A stretch of 28,653 nt of DNA from IMG/VR virus record IMGVR_UViG_3300018476_000033, positions 1 to 28,653 of that record, one strand, 5' to 3'. Each line of letters begins with the position of its first letter. Positions within the stretch are counted from its first letter, which is position 1. This document shows, piece after piece, positions 1 to 7,121 of the stretch. The notes under the pieces are model-generated. The model worked only from the letters and a program-made list of their open reading frames with translations, ran no database searches and was not told the DNA's origin. This DNA comes from a virus. Made by a program: the position numbers and the translations under genes.

Positions 1-123
1 CACAGAAGTACAGCACTGCGATACCTACTGCCACGATGAGCAGGCCTGTGCTGAGGAAGCCTGCGATGGCCCAGCTGTCCGTTCCTGTGGTGGGTAGCAC
101 TGATGGCGACACTGACACGCTGG
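1..123. repeat. terminal direct repeat, left copy
   Basis: These 123 bases are identical to the final 123 bases of the window. A minus-strand gene reads without interruption across the join. The simplest reading is that a circular molecule was written out with one overlap-length of duplication, so the true length is about 28,530 bp. Confidence 0.97.
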
Positions 124-235
124 CTGTGGTTGCTGGTGCTGGCTGTGTCGGAGCAATGCTGGGTGGCCCGTGTGGTGCCACTGTCGGGACGATGATGGCA
201 GTGGGACTGATCGTGGGTACTGGCTCATGGTTCAT
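1..235 (-). CDS. LPTTG-type small membrane protein (5' part; continues at 28653-28508)
   Basis: This gene crosses the window join: it starts with ATG at 235 and ends with TAA at 28510-28508, giving 85 residues on the circular map. The ATG has a good ribosome site (GGAAGGA, about 8 nt upstream). The first ~50 residues are rich in Pro, Thr, Ser, Ala and Val and almost uncharged. Next comes LPTTG, a ~22-residue hydrophobic segment and a short tail ending RTHRSH. That is the layout of a sortase cell-wall sorting signal. There is no signal peptide, and an in-frame stop at 313-311 rules out a longer upstream form except through GTG at 307. With a positive tail and an uncharged N-terminus, an N-out/C-in topology is plausible. 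The stop overlaps the next ATG (TAATG), so the downstream peptidase-like gene is probably translationally coupled. Function is unknown; holin-like, host-surface or exclusion roles are possible. Confidence 0.8.
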   Translation of the reverse strand, partial: MNHEPVPTISPTAIIVPTVAPHGPPSIAPTQPAPATTASVSVSPSVLPTTGTDSWAIAGFLSTGLLIVAVGIAVLYFC

Positions 236-309
236 GGTGTTGTTCCTTCCTGGTGTTCCTCTATGGGTGCAGTGCAGGGGACTTCTCCATGTTGGAGGGT
301 CGGGCACAT
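232..309 (-). CDS. possible 25-residue leader ORF
   Basis: A short ORF starts with ATG at 309 and ends in a TGA that overlaps the ATG of the LPTTG gene (ATGA). An AGGGGA about 11 nt upstream could serve as a ribosome site. The peptide (begins MCPTLQHG) has no recognisable domain and no hydrophobic segment, so it does not supply the missing signal peptide. The only support is the tight overlap with the next gene. It may be a coupling leader or chance. Confidence 0.25.
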   Translation of the reverse strand: MCPTLQHGEVPCTAPIEEHQEGTTP

Positions 310-360
310 GTCACGGATGGTCCCCTGCACTGCTGTAGGGACTCGCCTTGTGTCCCCACT

Positions 361-413
361 GTGACCAACCATGGTCGGTGACTATGGCAGATGCGCTTCG
401 CATGGTTGGTCAC
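361..413. repeat. 13-bp perfect inverted repeat, possible terminator or protein site
   Basis: GTGACCAACCATG at 361-373 is the exact reverse complement of 401-413, separated by 27 nt that contain a small nested hairpin (ATGCG/CGCAT around a 3-nt loop, 391-403, which competes with the outer arm). It lies just past the stop of the 419-913 gene in the 110-bp gap before the LPTTG gene. No T-run follows on the minus strand, so it is not a textbook Rho-independent terminator. An RNA end, processing signal or dimer binding site would all fit. Confidence 0.6.
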
Positions 414-418
414 GTCTT

Positions 419-913
419 CTATTCTCTCGGACGGGCGAACCTCGGCATGCCGTTGTCCTGGTTCCACAACAGAGCCTCTGTGCCTGTGTGTGCGTTATGG
501 AGGTTGAACGTCTTGATGGTGTAGGCCAGGATCTCATGGTCGGGGTACTTGTTCTGTCTGATGGCATTGGTCCTCATGATGCGTCGCAGTGAGGTACGTG
601 GGTCTTCGTCTTCGAGCTGCTCGCAGCACAGGCTCTTCATGAACGCTTCTATCGAGTCCCATGTGTGTCCATGGTCGGTGGCGAGGTAGCAGAACGCTGC
701 GACAGGGGACACGGGCATGCGTCCGCAGTGGAACGCTTCTATGCCGAGTTTGATGGCTCTGAGGGTCCGTTTGGAGTGCTCGTAGTAGTGCTTCGCTATG
801 GCTGCTGGGTCAACGGTGGCATCAGGCCAGTTCTTCGGCTGGACCCTACGTCGGTAGAGCAGTACGAGTCTGATGACCCTGTTGGCGAGTTGTCTGTGTG
901 TGGTGCTCTGCAT
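419..913 (-). CDS. hypothetical protein, last gene of the replication block
   Basis: A 164-residue protein of unknown function, basic at the N-terminus (RLVLLYRRR) and well charged throughout. I recognise no domain. The C-terminal third (around RRIMRTNAIRQNK through TIKTFNLHN to LLWNQDN) looks like a conserved block rather than random sequence. ATG at 913 is preceded by GGAA 6-8 nt upstream. It follows the small 951-1118 ORF after a 37-nt gap and is followed by the inverted repeat at 361-413. Position suggests an early or accessory role, but no motif supports a specific function. Confidence 0.8.
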   Translation of the reverse strand: MQSTTHRQLANRVIRLVLLYRRRVQPKNWPDATVDPAAIAKHYYEHSKRTLRAIKLGIEAFHCGRMPVSPVAAFCYLATDHGHTWDSIEAFMKSLCCEQLEDEDPRTSLRRIMRTNAIRQNKYPDHEILAYTIKTFNLHNAHTGTEALLWNQDNGMPRFARPRE

Positions 914-950
914 CGTGGTTCCGTGGCTTCCTGGCTGTGTGCGTCACCTG

Positions 951-1118
951 CTACGAGGGGTCACCGTTACCAGTAACGAACAATTGGCTCCGATGGTGAT
1001 GGGGAACAATGTCGAAGTTTGTGGATAACCATCGTAGGTTGTACCGGGTCCTCGGGGATGTGGGAATCATCTTCATGTACTGCATGCTGTTGGCTCTGTT
1101 CTGCGCTGGTGTGCTCAT
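951..1118 (-). CDS. small hypothetical protein
   Basis: A 55-residue ORF whose ATG (1118) overlaps the TGA of the resolvase-like gene as ATGA, the coupling pattern used across this operon. Composition is polar, with several His and Met and no recognisable motif. Without the overlap I would not call it; the reading frame is short and the C-terminus is unremarkable. Confidence 0.4.
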   Translation of the reverse strand: MSTPAQNRANSMQYMKMIPTSPRTRYNLRWLSTNFDIVPHHHRSQLFVTGNGDPS

Positions 1119-1474
1119 GGGTCTGCGATTGCTCTGCGGATGACATAAGCCTTGACCAATGGCATGACCATCTCCACGGTGGTAGTGGCGTACCACTGTC
1201 CGGGGTCACCTTTGCGGGGTCTCTTGTGGAGCAGCAGACCTGTCCCCCATGCCGATCGCTGTTTGGCCATGTCCTGCATCTCGTCCACTGCTGTTGCCAG
1301 TGCGATACGTGCATGGTTCTTGATGGACAGCACCATGGGTAGCCCTATGAGGTCCCCGAGGTCTGCGCTCTTCCTGCTCGTGGTCCGTGGTCGCCAGACT
1401 ATGAAACCCTGGTCGTTGATGTACTGCTCTAGTGCGTGCTCTGCTGCGTACCCTTTGACAGACTCGTAGCTCAT
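1115..1474 (-). CDS. Holliday-junction-resolvase-like PD-(D/E)XK nuclease
   Basis: A 119-residue protein with the layout of small archaeal Hjc-type and actinophage junction resolvases. It has an N-terminal helix with a conserved-position Glu (E12 in YAAEHALEQ), then GDLIG (D41), then a beta strand ending SIKN (K52), then a helical segment with WGTG and KRPRKG. Such enzymes cleave four-way junctions during recombination and before packaging. The usual acidic residue two before the catalytic Lys is Ser here (S50-I51-K52), so activity is uncertain. The gene starts with ATG overlapping the preceding stop (ATGA) and sits beside a methylase, fitting a DNA-processing block. Family call is by pattern only. 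Confidence 0.6.
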   Translation of the reverse strand: MSYESVKGYAAEHALEQYINDQGFIVWRPRTTSRKSADLGDLIGLPMVLSIKNHARIALATAVDEMQDMAKQRSAWGTGLLLHKRPRKGDPGQWYATTTVEMVMPLVKAYVIRRAIADP

Positions 1475-1701
1475 GAGCAGACCACAGCTTTCATGAGTGC
1501 AGTGGATGCCTTGACGTAGAGGGACAGCTCCAGCATGGCCACGACAGGCCCCTTCTCTGTGCGTATGAGTAGTGCCACGGAGGATGGTTGGTCGCCGGTC
1601 ATCTTGACCAGTCCTAGTCTCTCCACTGTCCCAAAGGGAGGGTCAACAACGTCCGTCCATGGTTCCTCCAGCAGGTCAGTGGTCACTGTCACTCTGTCCA
1701 T
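1471..1701 (-). CDS. small hypothetical protein between methylase and resolvase
   Basis: A 76-residue protein with no recognised domain; the central part (VERLGLVKMTG to VVAMLELSLYV) alternates like beta strands. ATG at 1701 overlaps the methylase end by 13 nt. An in-frame GTG at 1692 would give a GTGA overlap instead, and neither has a strong ribosome site. Its stop overlaps the next start as ATGA. Position suggests an accessory role in DNA metabolism, but nothing in the sequence shows it. Confidence 0.6.
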   Translation of the reverse strand: MDRVTVTTDLLEEPWTDVVDPPFGTVERLGLVKMTGDQPSSVALLIRTEKGPVVAMLELSLYVKASTALMKAVVCS

Positions 1702-2552
1702 TGTGTGTCGTCCTCTTCGTCGATGGGGAACAGTGTCTGTTGTCCTGCTGGTTGGCGGTTGAGCCAGAGCATCTCCATACGGGGTTGTCTGGTCCCATTG
1801 CCTTGTACCGTCCAATAGGGGAGCTTGACTGTCCACCAGTCCTTGTACAGATCGCTGTAGAGCGGGCCAGGGTAGCCAGACAGGACGATGACTGACTGTG
1901 CCTTGTGTGCTGCCTCTGCTAGCTCTGTGTGGTCTGCGTCTGACATCTCATGGGCGTAGTAGTCCTTTGTGGAACTGGTGCGTGTGCCATGGACGTATGG
2001 CGGGTCCATGTATATGAGGATGTCGTCGTGGCGACCATAGGTCTGGATGACCTCCAGTGCTGGTTTGTGTTCCACGTAGACGTTGCAGAGTCTCTCCGCT
2101 GCGGCGTACATGCGGTTAGTGAACTCTGTCATCTCCCCGGAGTGGGAGCGATCGGTGTTCATGGGGTGTCGCCAGGTCCCACGTCTGCCTGATGGTCTGG
2201 CCATGCGACCCTGTGCGAGTCGGACGAAGAACCTGCGTGCCCTCTCCACATCAGACAGAGCGTCTATTGGTTCCCATGACTCGTAGAACTCCGTCCTGCT
2301 GTAGGGGGTCAGTCGACAGGCCTGTATCAGTTCCTGTGGTCTGTCCCGGAGCACTCGCCAAAAGTTGACCACGTTGCCGTCCAGGTCGTTGACTGTCTCC
2401 ACTGAGGATGGCCGTTTGGCGAACAGCAGTGACAACCCTCCGGCGAACGCTTCCACGTAGTGCGTGTGTGGTGGCAGGTACGAGGCTATCTGTGGCGAGA
2501 GGTTGACTTTCGACCCGAAGTAGGGGATGGGTGGCAAAACTCTCTCAGTCAT
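1689..2552 (-). CDS. D12-class (Dam-type) adenine-N6 DNA methyltransferase
   Basis: A 287-residue protein that transfers a methyl group from SAM to adenine in DNA. The N-terminal PIPYFGSKVNL is the FxGxK-type SAM/target element. YVEAFAGGLSLLF is motif I (FxGxG-like, SAM binding) and DPPYVHGTR is catalytic motif IV (DPPY). The length matches Dam/DpnIIA-type enzymes. The start is ATG at 2552, overlapping the stop of the small membrane protein gene as ATGA; a much longer upstream reading has no support. No restriction endonuclease is recognisable nearby, so this is probably an orphan methylase for host-restriction evasion or regulation. Target specificity cannot be read from the sequence. Confidence 0.9.
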   Translation of the reverse strand: MTERVLPPIPYFGSKVNLSPQIASYLPPHTHYVEAFAGGLSLLFAKRPSSVETVNDLDGNVVNFWRVLRDRPQELIQACRLTPYSRTEFYESWEPIDALSDVERARRFFVRLAQGRMARPSGRRGTWRHPMNTDRSHSGEMTEFTNRMYAAAERLCNVYVEHKPALEVIQTYGRHDDILIYMDPPYVHGTRTSSTKDYYAHEMSDADHTELAEAAHKAQSVIVLSGYPGPLYSDLYKDWWTVKLPYWTVQGNGTRQPRMEMLWLNRQPAGQQTLFPIDEEDDTQWTE

Positions 2553-2773
2553 CGGAACTGTGCTAACAGGATGATGAACAGGATGACTGCGATCAGGATG
2601 GATGCAATGACACTCATGACCAGTGATGTGTTCACTCTGTCTGCGAGGTCGTAGGTGTCGGCGTGGATGGCATTGAGTTTGTTCTCTGCCTGTTCCGTCC
2701 AGTCCAGCAGGTTCTGCACCAGTGCTAGACATGTGTCGATGGTCTCTGGTTGCTGGTCCACTGGTGTGGCCAT
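2549..2773 (-). CDS. tail-anchored small membrane protein
   Basis: A 74-residue protein. The first ~50 residues are helical and charged with heptad-like spacing (TCLALVQNLLDWTEQAENKLNA). The C-terminus is one strong membrane helix (LVMSVIASILIAVILFIILL) ending in AQFR. ATG at 2773 has GGGGGA 5 nt upstream. The upstream ATG at 2794 would overlap the previous stop (ATGA) but lacks a ribosome site. It is coupled by ATGA to the methylase gene. The coiled coil plus C-terminal anchor could be a small holin or spanin-like protein, or a membrane tether for the replication complex; no motif decides. Confidence 0.75.
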   Translation of the reverse strand: MATPVDQQPETIDTCLALVQNLLDWTEQAENKLNAIHADTYDLADRVNTSLVMSVIASILIAVILFIILLAQFR

Positions 2774-2790
2774 AGTGGTCCCCCGTTGTC

Positions 2791-3198
2791 TCATGTGGCT
2801 GGTGATGCGCAGGTGTCGCAGAGTGGTCTGCCTTGTGGCCCGTACCTGCGGATGGCAGTGCCACATCCTGCGCATCGTCCGACGAAATCACTCCCCAGAT
2901 GGCCTAGGAACCTCTGGACTGCTCCACTGCATACCCACTTGAGGGTTACGGTGGCTGACCTGTCTGCGAGGCTCTGGGGCTGTTCTTCGATGACATCAAC
3001 AGGTCCGAGTGCCCTGACCACTGCTCTGAGTGCGGTGCCGTAGTCCTGTTCTCCGTCACGCTCGTAGATGTCCCTGGCATGGTCGAGACATATACCTTTG
3101 TCTGTCCATAATTGACTCTCCAATGACCACAGTGACCATTCCCCGCACCTTTTGCATTTGCGTGGAGAGTGCAACAAGACTAGGTAGTCAGTGGCCAT
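2791..3198 (-). CDS. double zinc-ribbon hypothetical protein
   Basis: A 135-residue protein with two apparent zinc sites: CKRCGEW with CLDH about 25 residues on, and a C-terminal ribbon CAGCG to CDTC. The middle is helical and acidic. ATG at 3198 overlaps the end of the primase-helicase gene by 11 nt; an alternative ATG is at 3210. Zinc ribbons of this size commonly bind nucleic acid or partner proteins. Its place just after the primase-helicase suggests an accessory replication or transcription role, which is inference. Confidence 0.7.
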   Translation of the reverse strand: MATDYLVLLHSPRKCKRCGEWSLWSLESQLWTDKGICLDHARDIYERDGEQDYGTALRAVVRALGPVDVIEEQPQSLADRSATVTLKWVCSGAVQRFLGHLGSDFVGRCAGCGTAIRRYGPQGRPLCDTCASPAT

Positions 3199-5206
3199 TG
3201 TCTGCACCATAGGAACGTGGGTCGTGTGCAATGCAGCGATAGACCCACCATGGCTTGTGGAATCCAAGAACGTCAGTGGTTGTGCCGCAGACAGAGCATG
3301 TGCGTGGACACTGTTCGAGTGCCTCAGAACGTTCCTGGTCGGTAAGGGTAGCCTCACTGTCCAAAGTGCCACTTGCCCCACTTGACCATTTGCCCTCGCC
3401 ACTTGTGGCCCTATCTAGGGGGTCATCTACTGTGGGCAAATGGTCAAGTGGCAGTTCTGGCTCCTCTGGAGCAGTTGAGAACTCTTCACGTAGTGCCCAT
3501 TGGACAGACCTCAGACCATCGGACCCTGTGACTTTCTTGAGCCCCGCATCCGCTCTGGCCCGACGTAGGGAGTGCTCCGTGAAACCGTCCTCTTTGCCTG
3601 TCCTGACTATCTCTTTCCACGCCATTGGACCCTCTACCAACAGGTCACGCAAGAAGTCAATCTCGTACTGTCGGACACGACTATTCGAATTGTCATCCTC
3701 GTCCATTTCGGAGAAGAACTTCCGTGGTCCGTCGAGTGCCTGTTGAGCAGTGGTCTCCGTGGCTCCCCTCCACATGAGGTATGGCACTTCGTCCTCTGTC
3801 GACTCGATGGAGTAGCGCAGGCTGGGTGGCATGTGGGACAGGTTGGTCTTGACGCATGCCAGGACTCTGACCTGTGGCTCCTCCGGGTCCTTCGCCACGA
3901 CGAAACCAGCCCTGGCAGCTCCACCGAAAGCTATCGATCCGTTGCCTCGGTAGATGGCTTTGGTGCCTTGTGAGCCCTTGTTCAGGTGTCTGACAGCCAC
4001 CACAGCACTCCTGGTGCGTACTGCCAGGCTCTTGAGTGGGTAGAGTGCCTGTCTGACCTGCATGTCGTTGTGCGTGTCCACGGAGGACGACAGGAACGCT
4101 GCCAGAGGGTCGAAGATGATGATCCTGGCTCCTACCTCCAGTGCCCTTCTCTCCAGTGCTGCCAGGTCTGCGGCGAACGTGAATGGCTGGTCTGGTGTGG
4201 ACCCATGTGGGAACAACGTCACATAGTCGAGCTTCGCTCCCGCAGCGATCAGTCTGGGAACGATGGTGTCCTCCGGGTCGTCCTCTGCTGACACCATGAA
4301 CACAGGCCATGGACCCTCATGGTTGAATCCGTCTGGCATGGGTGCACCTGATGACCACCTGGCTGCCAGGTCCACAGTGAGCACCGACTTACCATCACCA
4401 GGGTCACCCTCCACGATGGAGAGCTTCCCTATAGCCATGTAGTTGTGCCACGCCCACTCCACTCTGCGTGTCCGGACGTTCGATGCCACGTACGCTGCCA
4501 GGTCATCGGTCTCTGACAATGGGTCCAGATGGTCCAGTGTGTACCCAGCATCAAGCAGGTCTGAGACATCCTTCCCATGCCTCGGCACACACAGGTTCAC
4601 AGTCAACGCATACGGTTTCAGCGTGGATGCCACATGCCTGGCATGCATCCGTCCAGGAACGTCGTTGTCCGCGATGATGACACTGTGGACCCCGTGGAGC
4701 TGCTCCGCATAGTGGGCCAGCCATGACCCTGCACCAGACACGTTGGTGGTGGCTATGAGTCCCATGGATATGAGTCTGTCTGCGCACTTCTCACCTTCGA
4801 CCACGTAGACAGTGGCACCAGCAGAGCGGGCCCAATCGAGTGCGGGTAGTTGGTAGAGGACTCGCTCTGCTGGTACCGGTAACTGGCCACGGACCCGGAA
4901 CGTCTTCGGGTTGGTCCAACGCTCCACTTCGTACGCTGTCGACCCATCGGCGTGCACGTACCTATAGACAGCGACGACCTTCGGTTTACCCATCAGGTCC
5001 GTAGTGGACAGTCCTAGTGCTGTGAGGACGGATGATGTCTCACATCCTGCATGGCAGTGGACGACGATGGGCTGGTTCTTGCCTGCATTGACCATGAGAC
5101 TTGACACGTGGTCACTGTGTGCCGGACACCTGGCAGAGAAACCACTAGGGAGACTCTTGACTGACTCCAGCCTGTTGAGGAAGTCTTGCAGGTCCATCAT
5201 CGCCAC
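3188..5206 (-). CDS. primase-helicase fusion (CHC2/TOPRIM plus RecA-like ATPase)
   Basis: A 672-residue replication protein. Residues 27-55 form a zinc-binding primase region (CPAH then HCHAGC). Residues 133-182 are a TOPRIM domain (VVEGEK, then IADND), the nucleotidyl-transfer core. Residues 262-440 are a RecA/RepA-like helicase ATPase with Walker A GDPGDGKS (267-274), Walker B IIIFDP (362-367) and a downstream VRHLNKG sensor-like stretch. Residues about 500-580 look like a winged helix, and the C-terminus has a zinc ribbon (CPRTCSVCG to CIAHD). It would unwind DNA and prime lagging-strand synthesis. No polymerase gene is present, so host polymerase is presumably recruited. The start is GTG at 5206 with AGGA 5 nt upstream; ATG at 5200 is the alternative. 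Confidence 0.92.
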   Translation of the reverse strand: MAMMDLQDFLNRLESVKSLPSGFSARCPAHSDHVSSLMVNAGKNQPIVVHCHAGCETSSVLTALGLSTTDLMGKPKVVAVYRYVHADGSTAYEVERWTNPKTFRVRGQLPVPAERVLYQLPALDWARSAGATVYVVEGEKCADRLISMGLIATTNVSGAGSWLAHYAEQLHGVHSVIIADNDVPGRMHARHVASTLKPYALTVNLCVPRHGKDVSDLLDAGYTLDHLDPLSETDDLAAYVASNVRTRRVEWAWHNYMAIGKLSIVEGDPGDGKSVLTVDLAARWSSGAPMPDGFNHEGPWPVFMVSAEDDPEDTIVPRLIAAGAKLDYVTLFPHGSTPDQPFTFAADLAALERRALEVGARIIIFDPLAAFLSSSVDTHNDMQVRQALYPLKSLAVRTRSAVVAVRHLNKGSQGTKAIYRGNGSIAFGGAARAGFVVAKDPEEPQVRVLACVKTNLSHMPPSLRYSIESTEDEVPYLMWRGATETTAQQALDGPRKFFSEMDEDDNSNSRVRQYEIDFLRDLLVEGPMAWKEIVRTGKEDGFTEHSLRRARADAGLKKVTGSDGLRSVQWALREEFSTAPEEPELPLDHLPTVDDPLDRATSGEGKWSSGASGTLDSEATLTDQERSEALEQCPRTCSVCGTTTDVLGFHKPWWVYRCIAHDPRSYGADNGH

Positions 5207-5213
5207 ATCCGTC

Positions 5214-5789
5214 CTAGCTGGTGTAGACGTCTGCGATCAGGTCTGCGATGGCCCTCGTCCTGCTCTTCGTGGTGCCTCTCTGGAGTATCTGCGCTGATGC
5301 GAGTAGGCCTCTGGTGCCGTTACGGATGGACGACAGAGCCTCTGACAGTTCCTGTGTGTCCACAGTGTCGCCGTACTGCATGAGGAACAGCGCTGTACCT
5401 TCGATGATGTCCCCACGCAGGTTGGCTGGTGTCCTGCCCCATGCGTTGGTGACTGTCTCCAGTGTGCGTTGCAACAGTTTCGGGGACATGGCCCAGATCC
5501 TGTCCAGTGTGCTCACACAGGTGATCGAGCCATCTTGTTTGTCGTTGCGCACTTCAAGTCCGTAGCAGGCGCATATCTCTGCGACCATGACTGCCACGGG
5601 GTCTCTCTGTTCCACTCGTTTCTGGAACACAGTGGTGGCTGACTCTGTGATCCTGGCCTCTGGTGGTACTGGTGTGGACTGGTGCAATAGGTTCTGCTCT
5701 GATGCGTAGTTGAACAGGTGGTCAGCCAGTTCCGCTGCGAGCCTCTCTAGTTCTTTCGCTGTGCGGATGAGGTCTTCTAGTGTGGACAT
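5214..5789 (-). CDS. hypothetical replication-block protein
   Basis: A 191-residue, mostly helical protein. It begins with a coiled-coil-like segment (TAKELERLAAELADHLF). Its second half (LDRIWAMSPKLLQRTLE through LRGDIIEGTALFL to SSIRNGTRGLLASAQ) weakly recalls the C-terminal part of actinobacterial ParB-related DUF6551 proteins. The ParB-like N-terminal domain of those proteins is absent. Located directly between the putative ssDNA-binding protein and the primase-helicase, it could be a helicase loader or partner, but that is positional inference only. Confidence 0.7.
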   Translation of the reverse strand: MSTLEDLIRTAKELERLAAELADHLFNYASEQNLLHQSTPVPPEARITESATTVFQKRVEQRDPVAVMVAEICACYGLEVRNDKQDGSITCVSTLDRIWAMSPKLLQRTLETVTNAWGRTPANLRGDIIEGTALFLMQYGDTVDTQELSEALSSIRNGTRGLLASAQILQRGTTKSRTRAIADLIADVYTS

Positions 5790-5790
5790 G

Positions 5791-6348
5791 TCAGTACCCT
5801 GCCTCTTCCTCGGTGGCTGGTTCTGCGGGGTCAGTCAGGGTCTGCATGGTGGCATTGGGTTTGGCCGGTTCCTCTTTGGGTGGTGTCCACTGTGGCGATG
5901 CCTGTGGTGCTGGTGACTGCCTGATGCCCTGTTGTGCCAGGTCTGCGCATGCCCGGTTGAAGTGTTTGACGGCATCCATGCGTAGCTGGTCGAAACGCAG
6001 TGCGTTGGCTGCTATCCAGTTGTTCGCCAGTTCCGCGTCATAGCTGGACCCTGGTTCGAAGGTGTACGCATTGCCGTTCTTGGTGATCCTGCACAGCACT
6101 GCGGAGCCTGGCTGTTTGTCTTGGAACTGTGAGGTCTGTCGCTGTCCCCAGAGGATTGCATCCTCGTAGACCTTCCCTGCTGTGCGTCCGGTCAGCATGA
6201 CCACAGTGACCCGTGCTGCTGGACTGGTGAACTTCTCTGTGGCGAGGGTCTCGTGGTAGCCGCCAATGAGGAATATGGCCACGTCCCCGATGAACTCTGC
6301 GACCTTGAACACTGCTGGTGGGTCTGGCTGCTGGAGTGGGTAGCTCAT
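5791..6348 (-). CDS. putative single-stranded-DNA-binding (OB-like) protein
   Basis: A 185-residue protein. The first ~110 residues alternate like a beta barrel (VAIFLIGGYHE, ARVTVVMLTG, AVLCRITKNG), a pattern seen in actinophage proteins that occupy the SSB position. The C-terminal third is Pro/Gln/Lys-rich and ends in an acidic tip (PATEEEAGY), as SSB tails do. ATG at 6348 overlaps the Cas4-like stop (ATGA) and has GGGGAAGGA about 6 nt upstream, so longer upstream readings are rejected. The neighbours are nuclease and primase-helicase. It probably coats ssDNA during replication or recombination; the fold call is inference. Confidence 0.6.
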   Translation of the reverse strand: MSYPLQQPDPPAVFKVAEFIGDVAIFLIGGYHETLATEKFTSPAARVTVVMLTGRTAGKVYEDAILWGQRQTSQFQDKQPGSAVLCRITKNGNAYTFEPGSSYDAELANNWIAANALRFDQLRMDAVKHFNRACADLAQQGIRQSPAPQASPQWTPPKEEPAKPNATMQTLTDPAEPATEEEAGY

Positions 6349-7121
6349 GTGTGGTCCTTCCCCGGACATGCGTGGTCCAGTTCTGTGGATTGTGGGTTGT
6401 GGTATGCGCAGTAGGCACACAGCGCTGATGGTGTGGCCTGCACTTCGTGTGGTGCCTTGAGTCGCATCTGTGCGAGCTTCTCTATGGCTGTGTCCGCTGC
6501 CTGTTGTTCGTATGTGGACAGCCATACGTAGATGTCTTCTAGCGTCGAGTCGACAGGTAGGTACACGAGTGCCACTTTGCGGACTGTCTCACCTTGTGTG
6601 ACCAGTGCTGCTGCGTAGGCCTGCAACTGGATGATGTATGAGCCTGGTGGCCCGTGGTAACGGATCTGTGTGATCTTCGCTTTGGTGGTGGACTTCCAAT
6701 CGATGAGAGTGCCAGAGAACCTGTCCAACAGGTCCAACGTCCCTGGTGTGCCTCTGTAGGCAACGTCTGTCTCTACCAGGAAACGTCCAGCGCCTGCGTC
6801 CAACCGTCTGAACAGCTCCGCCAGTGCCAGGTGCAGGCCTGTCCCCACCAGTGCTCTCAGAGGGTCTGTGAGGTTGCTGGGACAGGTTGCGTTCTCCCTG
6901 TAGGACAGCTCCCTGTCACAGGTCCCACCTAGCTGTGAGATACCGATGGTGGTCTGCCTGCTCCTGCGTGACGTGGTTGCACCCAGTTGGATGAGTGAGG
7001 CCAGTGTGATTTGCAGTGCGTAGGCCTCTGCGTCCAATGGCTTCGCATGTGGTTGGTCTGGTTCCTGCAACACAGGTGTGGTCACTGTGTCGATGGTGCG
7101 CAGGTTGAGGTTCTTGCTCAT
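6345..7121 (-). CDS. Cas4/RecB-like PD-(D/E)XK exonuclease with Fe-S cysteines
   Basis: A 258-residue nuclease. Motifs in order: Cys68 in GGTCDRELSYR, His97 (GTGLHLAL), Asp130 (GTLDLLD), the catalytic D141-W-K143 strand (LIDWKS), QLQAY (165-169), and a C-terminal CAYC (235, 238) plus Cys252. Four cysteines bracketing the nuclease core are the Cas4-family iron-sulfur arrangement. Phage Cas4-like enzymes resect DNA ends for recombination. There is no CRISPR array or other cas gene in the window, so a recombination or replication role is more likely than adaptation. It is coupled by ATGA overlaps to the putative SSB downstream and to the gene upstream. Confidence 0.85.
   Translation of the reverse strand: MSKNLNLRTIDTVTTPVLQEPDQPHAKPLDAEAYALQITLASLIQLGATTSRRSRQTTIGISQLGGTCDRELSYRENATCPSNLTDPLRALVGTGLHLALAELFRRLDAGAGRFLVETDVAYRGTPGTLDLLDRFSGTLIDWKSTTKAKITQIRYHGPPGSYIIQLQAYAAALVTQGETVRKVALVYLPVDSTLEDIYVWLSTYEQQAADTAIEKLAQMRLKAPHEVQATPSALCAYCAYHNPQSTELDHACPGKDHT

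Noticed and set aside
1-123. The 123-bp repeat as a physical terminal redundancy of the virion DNA
   Set aside because: Its length is similar to common assembly overlap sizes and a gene is intact across the join, so an assembly overlap of a circle is simpler.
36-338. A 100-codon plus-strand frame with hydrophobic stretches at the left end
   Set aside because: It is opposite the LPTTG gene, which has a ribosome site and coupling on both sides; the hydrophobicity mirrors Pro/Thr/Ala codons on the other strand.
6345-7121. Cas4-like nuclease as a sign of a CRISPR system
   Set aside because: No repeat-spacer array or other cas gene is present; phage Cas4-like nucleases usually serve recombination.
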